DNA from: Anaerolineales bacterium
Lineage (GTDB): Bacteria; Chloroflexota; Anaerolineae; Anaerolineales; UBA11858
Length of the DNA stretch: 64,000 bases
Assembly: GCA_028278545.1 (NCBI GenBank)
Contig: JANQED010000132.1
Span: forward strand, 344,874 to 408,873
Direction: 5' to 3'
The notes under the pieces were generated by a model that saw nothing but the letters and a program-made list of their open reading frames with translations, did no database searches and had not been told where the DNA came from. Every line of letters starts with the position of its first letter. Position 1 is the first letter of the stretch. Position numbers and translations under genes: made by a program. This document shows positions 25,947 through 34,242 of this stretch, piece after piece.

Positions 25947-27536
25947 CTAGAAATCGAATTCGTCATCTTCTTCTTTCATGCCGAACGAACGCAGCATTTC
26001 ATTAGCCGTCACTGTACCCATAGCAGTGATCCCATTTCCTGGATGTGTTGAAGGCCCTGTCATCCAAAGATTCTTGATGGGAGAACGATATTGAGCATAA
26101 CCAGGGAAAGGTCTGAAATATCCCATTTGTGCCTGCGTGCGTTCCCCACCTGTGGTTGTGCCATCAACGAGCGACCAGTTATCACGCTCTAACTTCTCTG
26201 CATGATCGATATATTCGGCGAGGATGTTTTCGCGGCTCATGTTGGTCGTATGCCTTTGCAGCACAGGCAGCATGACCTCATCGACATATTCTTTTGCTAA
26301 TTCATCCGTCCAGCGGCTGCCATCCTGGAGGCGGTTGGAGACGAAAGTATCCATAATTAGCGTATGCTTGCCATCTGGCGCGCGGCTGGGGTCATGCAGT
26401 GTCCAGGCCGCTGTCCACAGGAAGGGATTGCTGGGGGGGACATTCCGCCCCATCTCGGCATATTGGATCTCGATATCTTCCATCGAGCCGAAGATACGTT
26501 GGAAGGCTGTATAACTCATCTCCTCCCCATTCTTGAATTGAGGTAATTCGTTGAGTGCATAGTGCGCCCGAACGATACTGACTTTGCCAAACGAGAAATT
26601 TTCGACCATCCGGCGGAATTTGGGCGTCAAGTGCTGTGGTTCAATACACCTCAAGAAGGTTTGTTTGGGATCCAGGCTGGTCACGACAGCTTGCTTTGCC
26701 GTGACCTCTTGCCCGTCCTCAAGCTGGATACCTTTGCATTCTCCATCTGCAACAATGAACTTCGTCACAGTCGATTCCGTCATCACTGTGCCGCCCCTGG
26801 CCTCGATGTATCTCGCCAGGGCGTTGGGCATTTCAATGGTCCCACCTTTCGGAATGGATTCGCCAAAATAGTGGATAGCCGGGATCATCACATAAAAAGA
26901 CTGTCCCACACCTTCCTGGAAGGGCCAATTTTGCGGAGCCATGGCCCACCCCAAAATAAATGACTGCACTATGGGATGTTCAAAGTTTTCTTTGACCCAA
27001 GCTTTGGGGCTAAGCTGATAGTTACGCAGCATTTCTAAACCAGCTTCGCTGTTTTCCATTACGGAGGTCATTAAACTGGGCGGCTGAGGGGAGTTGAACA
27101 GGTTGGAGACGACACCGTCCTTGATCTCAATAAAACCATCGTAAACCTCACGGTAGCGCCTGGCATCCTCTGGCGAGTATTGGGCAATGCTTTCACAAGT
27201 TTTATCGACATCTTTGTAGACAATGATCCCCGGTCCTTCATGATTGGGATGCCCGGTGATTAGATCTTCTGACCAGATATACTCCAGGCCATATTGCTCC
27301 AACTCGGGAAGCATTTCTTTATAGTCAGGGTTTAGGTGGATCCAGACATGAGATGAACCGTACATATCATGCTTGAATCCGGGTAAAGTAACTTCCCTGG
27401 TTGTCACACATCCCCCTAGCCAGGGGTTGCGTTCAGCAACCAAAACTGACATCCCTTCACGGGCGAGAACAGCCCCGCAGGCCAGCCCGTTGTGCCCACC
27501 GCCTGCGATAATTACATCAAAATCCTGATTCGTCAT
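25947..27536 (-). CDS. FAD-dependent oxidoreductase of the phytoene desaturase-like family
   Basis: A flavoprotein of 529 residues with the N-terminal Rossmann motif GGGHNGLACGAVLAREG (dinucleotide fold) and ERNPWLGGC, plus the C-terminal GPSTHPGNGITAMGT typical of phytoene-desaturase and carotenoid-isomerase relatives. There are no carotenoid genes nearby. In this catabolic setting it more likely oxidises an amine or C-C bond of the substrate. AGAGGA stands before the ATG. It is the first enzyme gene after the XRE-cupin regulator. Confidence 0.87.
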   Translation of the reverse strand: MTNQDFDVIIAGGGHNGLACGAVLAREGMSVLVAERNPWLGGCVTTREVTLPGFKHDMYGSSHVWIHLNPDYKEMLPELEQYGLEYIWSEDLITGHPNHEGPGIIVYKDVDKTCESIAQYSPEDARRYREVYDGFIEIKDGVVSNLFNSPQPPSLMTSVMENSEAGLEMLRNYQLSPKAWVKENFEHPIVQSFILGWAMAPQNWPFQEGVGQSFYVMIPAIHYFGESIPKGGTIEMPNALARYIEARGGTVMTESTVTKFIVADGECKGIQLEDGQEVTAKQAVVTSLDPKQTFLRCIEPQHLTPKFRRMVENFSFGKVSIVRAHYALNELPQFKNGEEMSYTAFQRIFGSMEDIEIQYAEMGRNVPPSNPFLWTAAWTLHDPSRAPDGKHTLIMDTFVSNRLQDGSRWTDELAKEYVDEVMLPVLQRHTTNMSRENILAEYIDHAEKLERDNWSLVDGTTTGGERTQAQMGYFRPFPGYAQYRSPIKNLWMTGPSTHPGNGITAMGTVTANEMLRSFGMKEEDDEFDF

Positions 27537-27568
27537 TGTTGGTCCTCTGTAAACCGTTTTGTAAATGG

Positions 27569-28156
27569 TTAAATTGATGGTGGGGTTTTCGCAACCACCA
27601 TGATTACATCTTCTTCGCCTATATTTGCACTGCGGTGGGGGAGAGTGCTATCGTGGTAAATGGCATCGCCAGGACCAAGAATAAAACTCTCATCCCCAAT
27701 CCATGTTTTTAGTTGACCTTGGAGAATGACACCGCATTCCTCCCCTTCGTGTACAAACGGCGTTTCACCGCTATCCGTTCCTGGAGGCATTACAATCCAC
27801 GTCATCTGAATTTCCCTGCGCAAATCTGGTGTAAGCAACTCATTACGAATCCCTGAACCAGGGTAGATGAGCACCTTTCGCCGATCAGAGCGTACGATCC
27901 TTATTGTCGATTGAGAATCGGACTGTGGTTCTGCTTTAGTTCTTTTATCTGGTACATCAAAGAATGAAGCCATAGATACGCCAAGCACTTCTGTAATTGC
28001 ATATAGTGTGGTTACAGATGGGTTGGCTTGATCGCGTTCTATTTGGCTAAGGAAAGAGGGAGAAATATTGCAGCTTTCAGCTAACTCAACCAAAGTGAGT
28101 TTCTGGACCTTACGATGTCGACGAATTTGGGCACCAATTGATTGTACCTTTGCCAT
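27569..28156 (-). CDS. XRE-cupin transcriptional regulator (operon-proximal copy)
   Basis: A cytoplasmic regulator with an N-terminal Cro/CI helix-turn-helix (residues 9-65, LAESCNISPSFLSQIERDQA) and a C-terminal cupin that probably binds the effector (residues 115-190, with HEGEECGVILQG and GPGDAIYHDS). Length is 195 residues. It lies 32 bases before the FAD oxidoreductase gene and behind a good promoter with a palindrome near the start point, so it likely controls the whole operon and itself. It has a close paralog just upstream. Confidence 0.92.
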   Translation of the reverse strand: MAKVQSIGAQIRRHRKVQKLTLVELAESCNISPSFLSQIERDQANPSVTTLYAITEVLGVSMASFFDVPDKRTKAEPQSDSQSTIRIVRSDRRKVLIYPGSGIRNELLTPDLRREIQMTWIVMPPGTDSGETPFVHEGEECGVILQGQLKTWIGDESFILGPGDAIYHDSTLPHRSANIGEEDVIMVVAKTPPSI

Positions 28157-28252
28157 CGATTTAGAGTTTTCCTCTGGCTGCTATATTCTGGCCATTTATT
28201 TCGACCCCAGTGAAATAGCCAGACGTTTTACAGACGATATTTTGATGTGATA

Positions 28253-28294
28253 ACAATTATTGTCAATAATAGTAAACTATTCTGTTGATGTCAA
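28253..28294 (-). promoter_or_regulatory. Promoter and candidate operator of the catabolic operon
   Basis: On the minus strand TTGACA (28289-28294), a 17-base spacer and TATTAT (28266-28271) form a strong sigma-70-type promoter. Just downstream, at the expected start point, the odd palindrome ACAATAATTGT (28253-28263) is a likely repressor site. A related AT-rich palindrome lies before the paralogous regulator gene. Confidence 0.65.
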
Positions 28295-28417
28295 TGTTAA
28301 AAACCTTAAAACTTCACTCCTGTCAAAATTTACGGGGGATAAATGTTGCCACACTTAAATAGACAGAGCCCTAACGTTTGGTTAGAGCTCAAAAACAAGT
28401 AGCTTGTGAATTCCAGG

Positions 28418-29029
28418 TTAGAACGATGGTGGTGTAATAGCAACCACAATGATCACATCTTCATCCCCAATATTTCTACTGCGATGAGGTATCGTACTTT
28501 TCTGATAAATGGCGTCACCAGGCCCCAGAACAAAATGCTCATCCCCCGCCCAAATCTCCACCTGTCCTTGAAGTACAACACCACACTCCTCCCCCTCATG
28601 GATAAGAGGCTCATCCCCTGTATCTGTGCCCGGAGGTAGAACCACCCACATCATTTGGATATCCCTGTTCAAGTCAGGTGAAAGTAGTTCATTTTGAATA
28701 CCTGATTTAGGATAGATCAAAGTTTTGCGCCGATCAGCTCGAACAACATGCACGTCAAACTTATCAAGAACCACCCTGGCGTTATTGATTCGTTCATCGG
28801 GCTCGGCGAAGAAATATCCAACGGTCACCCCCAGCCCTACCGCGATATCATGAAGTGTTGAAATGGATGGGTTGGCTTGATCGCGCTCGATCTGGCTTAG
28901 AAACGAGGGGGAAATGTCACACACTTCAGCCAACTCAGCAAGAATCATTCGCTGTTCTTTGCGTCTTTTACGAATTCTTTCCCCTAGTGAACGCTTCGTC
29001 GGTTGCGTATTGTTCTCGTTTTGACTCAT
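28418..29029 (-). CDS. XRE-cupin transcriptional regulator (second copy)
   Basis: The paralog of the downstream regulator, 203 residues, with the same order of helix-turn-helix (LAEVCDISPSFLSQIERDQA, about residues 28-47) and C-terminal cupin (HEGEECGVVLQG, GPGDAIYQKS). The two proteins are alike through most of their length, which points to local duplication. They differ most in the linker, so they may sense different ligands. A 261-base gap with its own promoter separates this gene from the next copy. Confidence 0.92.
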   Translation of the reverse strand: MSQNENNTQPTKRSLGERIRKRRKEQRMILAELAEVCDISPSFLSQIERDQANPSISTLHDIAVGLGVTVGYFFAEPDERINNARVVLDKFDVHVVRADRRKTLIYPKSGIQNELLSPDLNRDIQMMWVVLPPGTDTGDEPLIHEGEECGVVLQGQVEIWAGDEHFVLGPGDAIYQKSTIPHRSRNIGDEDVIIVVAITPPSF

Positions 29030-29050
29030 TTTCCGTGTTGTCCTCTCTCA

Positions 29051-29072
29051 CATCGATCAATATTGTACGATG
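29051..29072. promoter_or_regulatory. Inverted repeat before the second XRE-cupin gene
   Basis: CATCG (29051-29055) and CGATG (29068-29072) flank the palindrome CAATATTG (29058-29065), about 22-43 bases upstream of the gene. The core resembles the ACAAT-N-ATTGT palindrome before the other copy. A poor promoter (TTGCAT, 16 bases, TAATAG) lies slightly further upstream. Confidence 0.4.
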
Positions 29073-29645
29073 GTCAGTTAAGCTTGTCACTATTAAATCA
29101 GGTATTACAAAATGCAATAATCATACCCTTCGAATCGAACGGATTCGAGCCCAATCCATCATCAGCACATTCGAAAAAAGAGCGAAGCCATTTTCTGCCA
29201 AACAAAACTTCTAATGTCCGCTTGACCTTCAAAAGGGGTGCCAAATCAGCCCTTGTTAAATAGTCCCAGGCTTATAACCTGTAAGTTATGAGATATATCC
29301 AGTTACCATATCTAATGAAGCAATTGGTAGAATAAAGGGGAAAATTAGAGCGTTTGTTCTGGCTAATATAATCGCTGCCCCCCTATATGCAGTAAATTTG
29401 CAGTAATAGAGATTGAGATGACGCGTTGGAACTCGAACCCTCGATCTCACAGACATGCCCGTTAGTCGAGGGGAGACACACTTTTCTTGACTAGAAAATG
29501 AAATATGGTTATGCTATACAATGTGTTAGGTGGTGAGATGTTTTATCGCACAAAAACGAGACAAAATGCCGCGTATAAGTATTTATGAGGCAAATTGTCT
29601 TTTAAAGCAAGGGTTAGGCGCATTACTATAAACTCATTAGGGATT
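29073..29645. other. AT-rich intergenic region with a tRNA-like scrap
   Basis: No gene is supported here. Around 29430-29475 the minus strand carries GAGGGTTCGAGTTCC, which resembles a tRNA T-arm, preceded by anticodon-arm-like sequence; the stem does not pair properly and no full cloverleaf forms. It may be a relic of an attachment site. The rest is AT-rich and featureless to the eye. Confidence 0.35.
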
Positions 29646-31199
29646 ATGAATGTGAAATCACTCCAAAACATTGCACATCAACTTTGGGATAAATTACTGG
29701 TGATTATTGGAACATTGTGTGTTCTGTTACCCACAAGTCCACTGAACATGCAATACACACATCGGGACTCAGGGGTGTTCCTCTATATGGGATGGCGGAT
29801 TTTGAATAGGGAATTGCCATATCGTGATGTGTGGGATCATAAGCCCCCGGTCATTTTTTACATAAACGCCTTTGGGCTTGCTATTATGGATGGTTCACGA
29901 TGGGGTGTTTGGCTGCTTGAAATCTTAAGTTTGTCTATTGCAGTATTTGTCGGATTCAAAATTATTCGGAAATCACTTGGCACCTCTCCTGCAATTTTCA
30001 GCACGTTGCTTTGGTTGTTGACACTTATGTTTGTGATTCAGGGTGGGAATTTAACTACCGAGTATACCTTGCCCCTACAATTTGCTGCTTTGTGGCTTGC
30101 CAAAACTACATTTGAGAAACCAAATTTCCACTATTGGCGTTGGTTTTTGATAGGTTTACTCGGTATTATTGCGTTTTTTACCAAACAGACTACCGTCGGA
30201 ATTTGGATCTCAATTATTCTGTTTCTGGTTGTCTATAGGGTGAAATTGCGTCAATTCAAAGAGCTTATCTTTGAATTCTTGTGCTTCTTGGGCGGCGTTG
30301 TTGCAGTGTGTATAGGCTGGATACTATTTTTTAGCCTGCAAAGTGGTTTAGTCCAGTTTTGGAGTGCCGCTTTCGAATATAATTTTGTTTACTCATCGTC
30401 AAATGTTAGTTTTTTAGATCGACTAAAACTTGTAATTGTTGGTATATCGCCACTTACTCAGGTAGGTTTGTTGCAGTTAGCTGGGGTTGGATATCTGCTT
30501 GGACTGCTATTGATTTATTTTAGGAGAGATGTTATCCGTGGTTGGTTGCCATTACTGGTTATTGGACTGTTTGATTTGCCAATCGAGTTAATTTTGATTA
30601 GCGTATCTGGCAAAACATATCCCCATTACTACATGACCATTTTACCGATATTAGCTCTTTTTGCAGGAATTACATTTTGGGTAATTCTCTCATCACGGTT
30701 TTTCTCTGAGACTCCACATACCGTAAAACATGTTTTGACGGTAGGAATTATTGGTGTATTTTTATGGACATCTTTCAACCAATACAGAATCCAGGTGACC
30801 TCTTTCAGAAATGCAAATAGACAACATCTTATAGTGGAGGAAATAAAATTGAATACCAACCCTGAAGAGACAGTCTTGTTATGGGGGGCAGAAACAACAA
30901 TTAATTATTTTTCAAACCGGGCAAGCCCTACTCGTTTTGTCTATCAGTACCCACTTTACAAACAAAAATACGCAGACGAACAGATGATTATCGAGTTTTT
31001 GGACGACATAATTCATATAAGCCCTCGGCTGATAATTGATACTCATAATGCAAAAACACCTTTATATGATTTCCCTATCCAAACCCGCGCGATACAGCAA
31101 CGGATAGCATATCTGCAATGCCACTATCGTAAGGTCGATGAGATTTTGCTTGAGGATTGGACAGTTTACGATTACATGACAGGTGATTGTGCTCCATAA
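29646..31199 (+). CDS. GT39-family membrane glycosyltransferase
   Basis: A multi-pass membrane protein of the GT39/ArnT-like class, which moves a sugar from a polyprenyl phosphate carrier to an acceptor outside the membrane. The first loop HRDSGVFLYMGWRILNRELP and DVWDHKPPVIFY carry the acidic residues expected for catalysis. Roughly ten to twelve membrane segments follow, with a soluble C-terminal part. ATG at 29646 (517 residues) has AGGGA ahead; a TTG 17 codons earlier is an alternative. The gene is visibly richer in A+T than the GT39 genes at the right end, in keeping with recent transfer. A strong terminator follows. Confidence 0.8.
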   Translation: MNVKSLQNIAHQLWDKLLVIIGTLCVLLPTSPLNMQYTHRDSGVFLYMGWRILNRELPYRDVWDHKPPVIFYINAFGLAIMDGSRWGVWLLEILSLSIAVFVGFKIIRKSLGTSPAIFSTLLWLLTLMFVIQGGNLTTEYTLPLQFAALWLAKTTFEKPNFHYWRWFLIGLLGIIAFFTKQTTVGIWISIILFLVVYRVKLRQFKELIFEFLCFLGGVVAVCIGWILFFSLQSGLVQFWSAAFEYNFVYSSSNVSFLDRLKLVIVGISPLTQVGLLQLAGVGYLLGLLLIYFRRDVIRGWLPLLVIGLFDLPIELILISVSGKTYPHYYMTILPILALFAGITFWVILSSRFFSETPHTVKHVLTVGIIGVFLWTSFNQYRIQVTSFRNANRQHLIVEEIKLNTNPEETVLLWGAETTINYFSNRASPTRFVYQYPLYKQKYADEQMIIEFLDDIIHISPRLIIDTHNAKTPLYDFPIQTRAIQQRIAYLQCHYRKVDEILLEDWTVYDYMTGDCAP

Positions 31200-31203
31200 A
31201 TTC

Positions 31204-31345
31204 AATGCACCTAATCCCGCGTCGAGCAGACAGGCGGGGTGGAAATCCTCGCTCAGCTCGGACTTCGCTACGCTTCACCCACTACGCCGCATTTGCACCT
31301 ACGGCGCAATGTAGCTTGGGGCTCCGGTCAGCATCGCGCCATTAG
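31204..31345. other. GC-rich non-coding element, possible dispersed repeat
   Basis: A GC-rich block stands out sharply between AT-rich sequences, directly after the GT39 stop. It contains short inverted repeats such as CGCCG/CGGCG and has no credible reading frame. The abrupt composition change suggests an inserted repeat element; only one copy is seen in this window. Confidence 0.35.
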
Positions 31346-31354
31346 ACGCACAAA

Positions 31355-31378
31355 ACCCCGCAATCATGCGGGGTTTTT
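31355..31378 (+). terminator. Intrinsic terminator after the GT39 gene
   Basis: ACCCCGCA (31355-31362) and TGCGGGGT (31367-31374) form an 8-base stem with a four-base loop, followed by a T-run. An A-run on the other side means it may also work on the minus strand. Confidence 0.9.
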
Positions 31379-31453
31379 ATATTTGTATGTTTGATAAAGC
31401 CAATTATCGAAAACTAAAGATGTGTAAAGGGGTATTAATGATTCATATAGGTT

Positions 31454-32024
31454 TCAGTCTTTTTTTTCTTCAATCCCTATTTCTTGAATATCAGGATTTT
31501 CAGGCGGCGAGGTTGTTTTTTCTAGATGTGATAGAGCTTGACACCAAGCTTCTACACCTACTTTGGTTACCGCAGCAAGTAGAATTGCTACTAATGGCAC
31601 ACATATTGCTGCAGCAAAACCGATATGAATGGCAATGATATTTGAAATTGCATGAACGGCCACATTTGCCGCTGTAATTCTTTCTCCCGTGAATTTTTCA
31701 CGGACTGATGAATACTTTTCATCATCGGTGCAAATTAATGTATAGAATTCCAATATCAATTTTTTACCAATATCTTTTGGCCATGCTACCCCACCTTTAG
31801 CAACTAGACCAATTCCAGGCCGTTCAGCAATATGGATAACTGCATTTTTTAGATTAATATTATTGCCAAGTAATGATATGGCATATTCTTTTGTAGCTTG
31901 AGGCAGAACTTCTAAGTATTCTTCAGGGAAACATGAGTAGTGCTTTCATAATTGAAATTCTCCAATCTCAAATGCGCTTTCGATTAGATCAGGAATAATA
32001 TGCCCACTTGTAACGAATGTAATG
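31454..32024 (-). pseudogene. Membrane-anchored protein gene broken by IS982
   Basis: A minus-strand frame runs from the edge of the IS element to a stop at 31454. It is open upstream of 31759 through residues such as EEYLEVLPQATKEYAISLL, with one in-frame TGA near 31947. The C-terminal part has a long hydrophobic segment (ISNIIAIHIGFAAAICVP and onward) and a charged tail. The 5' end is missing at the IS junction, so start and full length are lost. I do not recognise the family. Confidence 0.55.
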
Positions 32025-32027
32025 TTA

Positions 32028-32999
32028 ACCTGAGTTTTGTTTAGCAAATGATAGCAGGTAAAGTAGCTACCAAATTCAAAGCCGGTTTGCTTGGTTGCAG
32101 AGCATAAGCGATCAAGCCAGAGATGAGATTGATCAAGAAGTTAATGAATCTTCGATGCCTTGAGTGTTCGATCTGAGAAATATTCTTCAATCGGTCATTG
32201 ATCGTTTCAATGATAGAGCGCTTTCTACGAAAGCGCTTATCCTGCAAATCCATGAGTTGGTTTTTCATATTCTTGCGCAAACCAGTAATCAATTGGATGT
32301 TCTCTTGCAATAGTTTGGCAAACAAATCTTTCGGAATGTACCCTTTATCGCCAAAGACTTTGCCAAAAAGCCTTGCGAAAAGGACAGGAACAGGTTTTCG
32401 GTCATCAATATTACCTGGTGTCAATTGAAAAGATAGGGCCTCACCATGCTCATTGACAACTAAATGTAATTTGAAACCATAAAACCAGCCCATGCTCGTC
32501 TTGCCACGAGCAGCTATACCTGAAAAGACTTTGTGTCGCTCAATACGTTTGTTATGGCAGACTTTGAGCGGGGTGGAATCTACAAAAGAAATCCCGGTGC
32601 AGTTTCCTCGCTTGGAGAGCAGATAGAAAGTCCACGGCACCAAGGCACGCGCCATGAGTATCACAAAACGACTATAACTGACCAGATGTGGAAACTCTCC
32701 CACTAAATGCTCATGAACGTAGTTCTGGTAATAGGCTTTGAAAAAGCGATAGCCAGATTGATGAAAGTGTATCGTGATCGTCATGATCTCACTCAAAAAC
32801 AATTGTGTGGCTCGCTTCCGTTGGCGTAATCCATTTGCCAATTGAAAGCTTGTCCAACGAGACTCAAATATCCTGCAGAAATCATCGACATCCACGAATA
32901 GTTTGACTAAACTCATGGTAGGGCTCCTTTTTAGAAGCTATTGTGTGGTGGCTTTAGCTTTATTTTAATCAGGAACCCTCCCTTATCCAAAACTCAGGT
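32028..32999 (-). mobile_element. IS982-family insertion sequence
   Basis: The ends carry perfect 12-base inverted repeats, ACCTGAGTTTTG at 32028-32039 and its complement at 32988-32999; three further bases outside also match. The 972-base length and the single transposase gene fit the IS982 family. No clear target duplication flanks it, and the two sides belong to different broken genes, which suggests a deletion or rearrangement beside the element. Confidence 0.9.
32041..32916 (-). CDS. IS982-family transposase
   Basis: A DDE transposase of 291 residues, full length for the family. The acidic triad is visible as Asp113 in FVDSTPLKV, Asp190 in FGDKGYI and Glu237 in KRSIIETIN, and the conserved blocks RHKVFSGIAARGKTSMGWFYG and QIEHSRHRRF are present. 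There is no frameshift or stop, so it may still be active. Its start lies 83 bases inside the right-hand repeat. Confidence 0.96.
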   Translation of the reverse strand: MSLVKLFVDVDDFCRIFESRWTSFQLANGLRQRKRATQLFLSEIMTITIHFHQSGYRFFKAYYQNYVHEHLVGEFPHLVSYSRFVILMARALVPWTFYLLSKRGNCTGISFVDSTPLKVCHNKRIERHKVFSGIAARGKTSMGWFYGFKLHLVVNEHGEALSFQLTPGNIDDRKPVPVLFARLFGKVFGDKGYIPKDLFAKLLQENIQLITGLRKNMKNQLMDLQDKRFRRKRSIIETINDRLKNISQIEHSRHRRFINFLINLISGLIAYALQPSKPALNLVATLPAIIC

Positions 33000-33002
33000 T
33001 AA

Positions 33003-33274
33003 TACTTCCATCGACTATTGGAACACCACTTGACCCAAGAAATATTGCCAAGCATTTTGAAAATTTGTTGAAAGAAAACAAAATACCCAGAGTACGGTTT
33101 CATGATCTAAGACATACTGCTGCAACCCTCATGCTTCAGCGGGGAATACATCCCAAGGTAGTTCAAGAGAGATTAGGTCATTCATCTATTAGTTTGACAT
33201 TGGATACATACTCTCATGCTATACCATCAATGCAAGGTGATGCCGCAGATGAAATTGACGATCTTTTGCAGTAA
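33003..33274 (+). pseudogene. C-terminal stub of a tyrosine recombinase (integrase)
   Basis: An open frame starting at the IS982 border encodes the end of a phage-type integrase: STIGTPLDPRNIAKHF, then the catalytic box RFHDLRHTAATLMLQRG, the second His in LGHSS and the nucleophilic Tyr in DTYSH. About 90 residues remain of a normal 300-400. The N-terminal DNA-binding part and the first catalytic Arg are gone, so it is inactive. It lies about 95 bases from tRNA-fMet, the kind of site such integrases use. Confidence 0.88.
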
Positions 33275-33369
33275 AAATTGCAGTATTTGATTTTCCTATG
33301 TTACCCAATACCAATAAAAACCGCCTACAAAACAAAAATTCCCCTTTATTCAAGGGGAATTTTCTTAGG

Positions 33370-33441
33370 TAGCGGGGCCAGGACTCGAACCTGGGACCTT
33401 CGGGTTATGAGCCCGACGAGCTGCCACTGCTCCACCCCGCG
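33370..33441 (-). tRNA. Initiator tRNA-Met (CAT)
   Basis: The cloverleaf has anticodon CAT, three consecutive G-C pairs in the anticodon stem (GGG/CCC) and an unpaired first position (C1 opposite T72), all marks of the initiator tRNA. The T-arm is CCAGG/CCTGG. The D-loop is two bases shorter than in E. coli, giving 72 bases without an encoded CCA. Confidence 0.93.
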
Positions 33442-33482
33442 TCGTTGGCGTGCTCAGCGCGCCTTTGGCCTGAGCGGACGGG

Positions 33483-33511
33483 ATTATAGCACGCTGACCA
33501 TCGTGCGTCAA
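33483..33511 (-). promoter_or_regulatory. Sigma-70-type promoter of tRNA-fMet
   Basis: TTGACG (33506-33511), a 17-base spacer and TATAAT (33483-33488) on the minus strand form a near-consensus promoter about 40 bases before the tRNA. The -35 box overlaps the end of the FtsB-like gene. Confidence 0.85.
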
Positions 33512-33906
33512 GGCAAATCTTGATCGCCGAAGAATAAGGCCGCCCAAACCTGCCAGTTCTCCACCGGCTGCATATTTTCTACAACCTCTGGAGCGGATGG
33601 CGCCGGGGTGGCATTGGGGTCAACTAGAGGGACGATCAACTGATCCCCTTCATGATCCCGCACCATGCGCATATCCTCTAAAGCATATCTTTCAACCGGC
33701 GCATCCGAAGTGGCATAAGCCATTTGGGTTTCAAGATAGAGCTTGGTTAGCTGTAAGCTCTGCACCCGCTCCTCGACGCGCAGAGCCTCTTCTGAAAGCA
33801 GGCGCATCTCTGCCAAGCGGTTGTTGAAGCCTAACACTAAGAGCACCAGGACAACCACAACCACCAGCAGGATCACAAAGCGGCCGCTGCGAAGGGTATC
33901 GATCAT
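33508..33906 (-). CDS. FtsB/DivIC-like septum formation protein
   Basis: A small bitopic membrane protein, 132 residues: a short cytoplasmic start, one membrane helix (residues 10-28), then a coiled coil (about 29-60, FNNRLAEMRLLSEEALRVEERV) and a C-terminal region with YALEDMRMVRDHEGD. This is the layout of FtsB/DivIC, which joins FtsL and FtsQ at the division site. The tail is rich in Pro and acidic residues. It is followed at once by the tRNA-fMet promoter. The family is recognised by form more than by conserved residues. Confidence 0.7.
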   Translation of the reverse strand: MIDTLRSGRFVILLVVVVVLVLLVLGFNNRLAEMRLLSEEALRVEERVQSLQLTKLYLETQMAYATSDAPVERYALEDMRMVRDHEGDQLIVPLVDPNATPAPSAPEVVENMQPVENWQVWAALFFGDQDLP

Positions 33907-34024
33907 GATCTCATCTTACCGCGACCCTACCTCCGTCGCAAGCACGAATCTTGCATACCTTAGGTCAGGAAAATAGACGACACAAACGGGCAGCCAAAGA
34001 ACGGGTGAAATGCGCTCTTGGGCA

Positions 34025-34053
34025 CAAAAAACTCCCGACTTCTCAGTCAGGAG
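34025..34053 (-). terminator. Intrinsic terminator of tRNA-Leu
   Basis: On the minus strand CTCCTGACT pairs with AGTCGGGAG (one G-U) around a four-base loop and is followed by six T. It starts five bases after the tRNA. Confidence 0.92.
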
Positions 34054-34058
34054 CTCAG

Positions 34059-34143
34059 TGCCGAAGGTGGGAGTCGAACCCACACTCCCGTAAAGGGAAC
34101 TACGCCCTGAACGTAGCGCGTCTGCCTGTTCCGCCACTTCGGC
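34059..34143 (-). tRNA. tRNA-Leu(CAG)
   Basis: A class II tRNA with a long variable arm, anticodon loop TTCAGGG (anticodon CAG) within CTACG/CGTAG, acceptor GCCGAAG/CTTCGGC and discriminator A. The CCA end is not encoded. Confidence 0.95.
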
Positions 34144-34153
34144 TGCAGGCGAT

Positions 34154-34181
34154 ATTTTACTCTGATTCGTTGGTTTGTCAA
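34154..34181 (-). promoter_or_regulatory. Promoter of tRNA-Leu
   Basis: TTGACA (34176-34181), a 16-base spacer and TAAAAT (34154-34159) lie just upstream of the tRNA on the minus strand. Confidence 0.85.
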
Positions 34182-34194
34182 CGAGAATTGAAGT

Positions 34195-34222
34195 TTGCCC
34201 CATATCATCCCCATGCTATAAT
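34195..34222 (+). promoter_or_regulatory. Promoter of the kinase-LysM-LCP operon
   Basis: A consensus -10 TATAAT at 34217-34222 lies 20 bases before the start codon, with a poor -35 TTGCCC (34195-34200) 16 bases upstream. It diverges from the tRNA-Leu promoter. Confidence 0.6.
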
Positions 34223-34242
34223 TTCCTCGAGGGCACGACGTC

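Noticed and set aside
29420-29480. A possible tRNA gene on the minus strand
   Set aside because: Only a T-loop-like string is present; the T-stem and acceptor do not pair and no anticodon arm can be assigned, so it is kept as a relic remark only.
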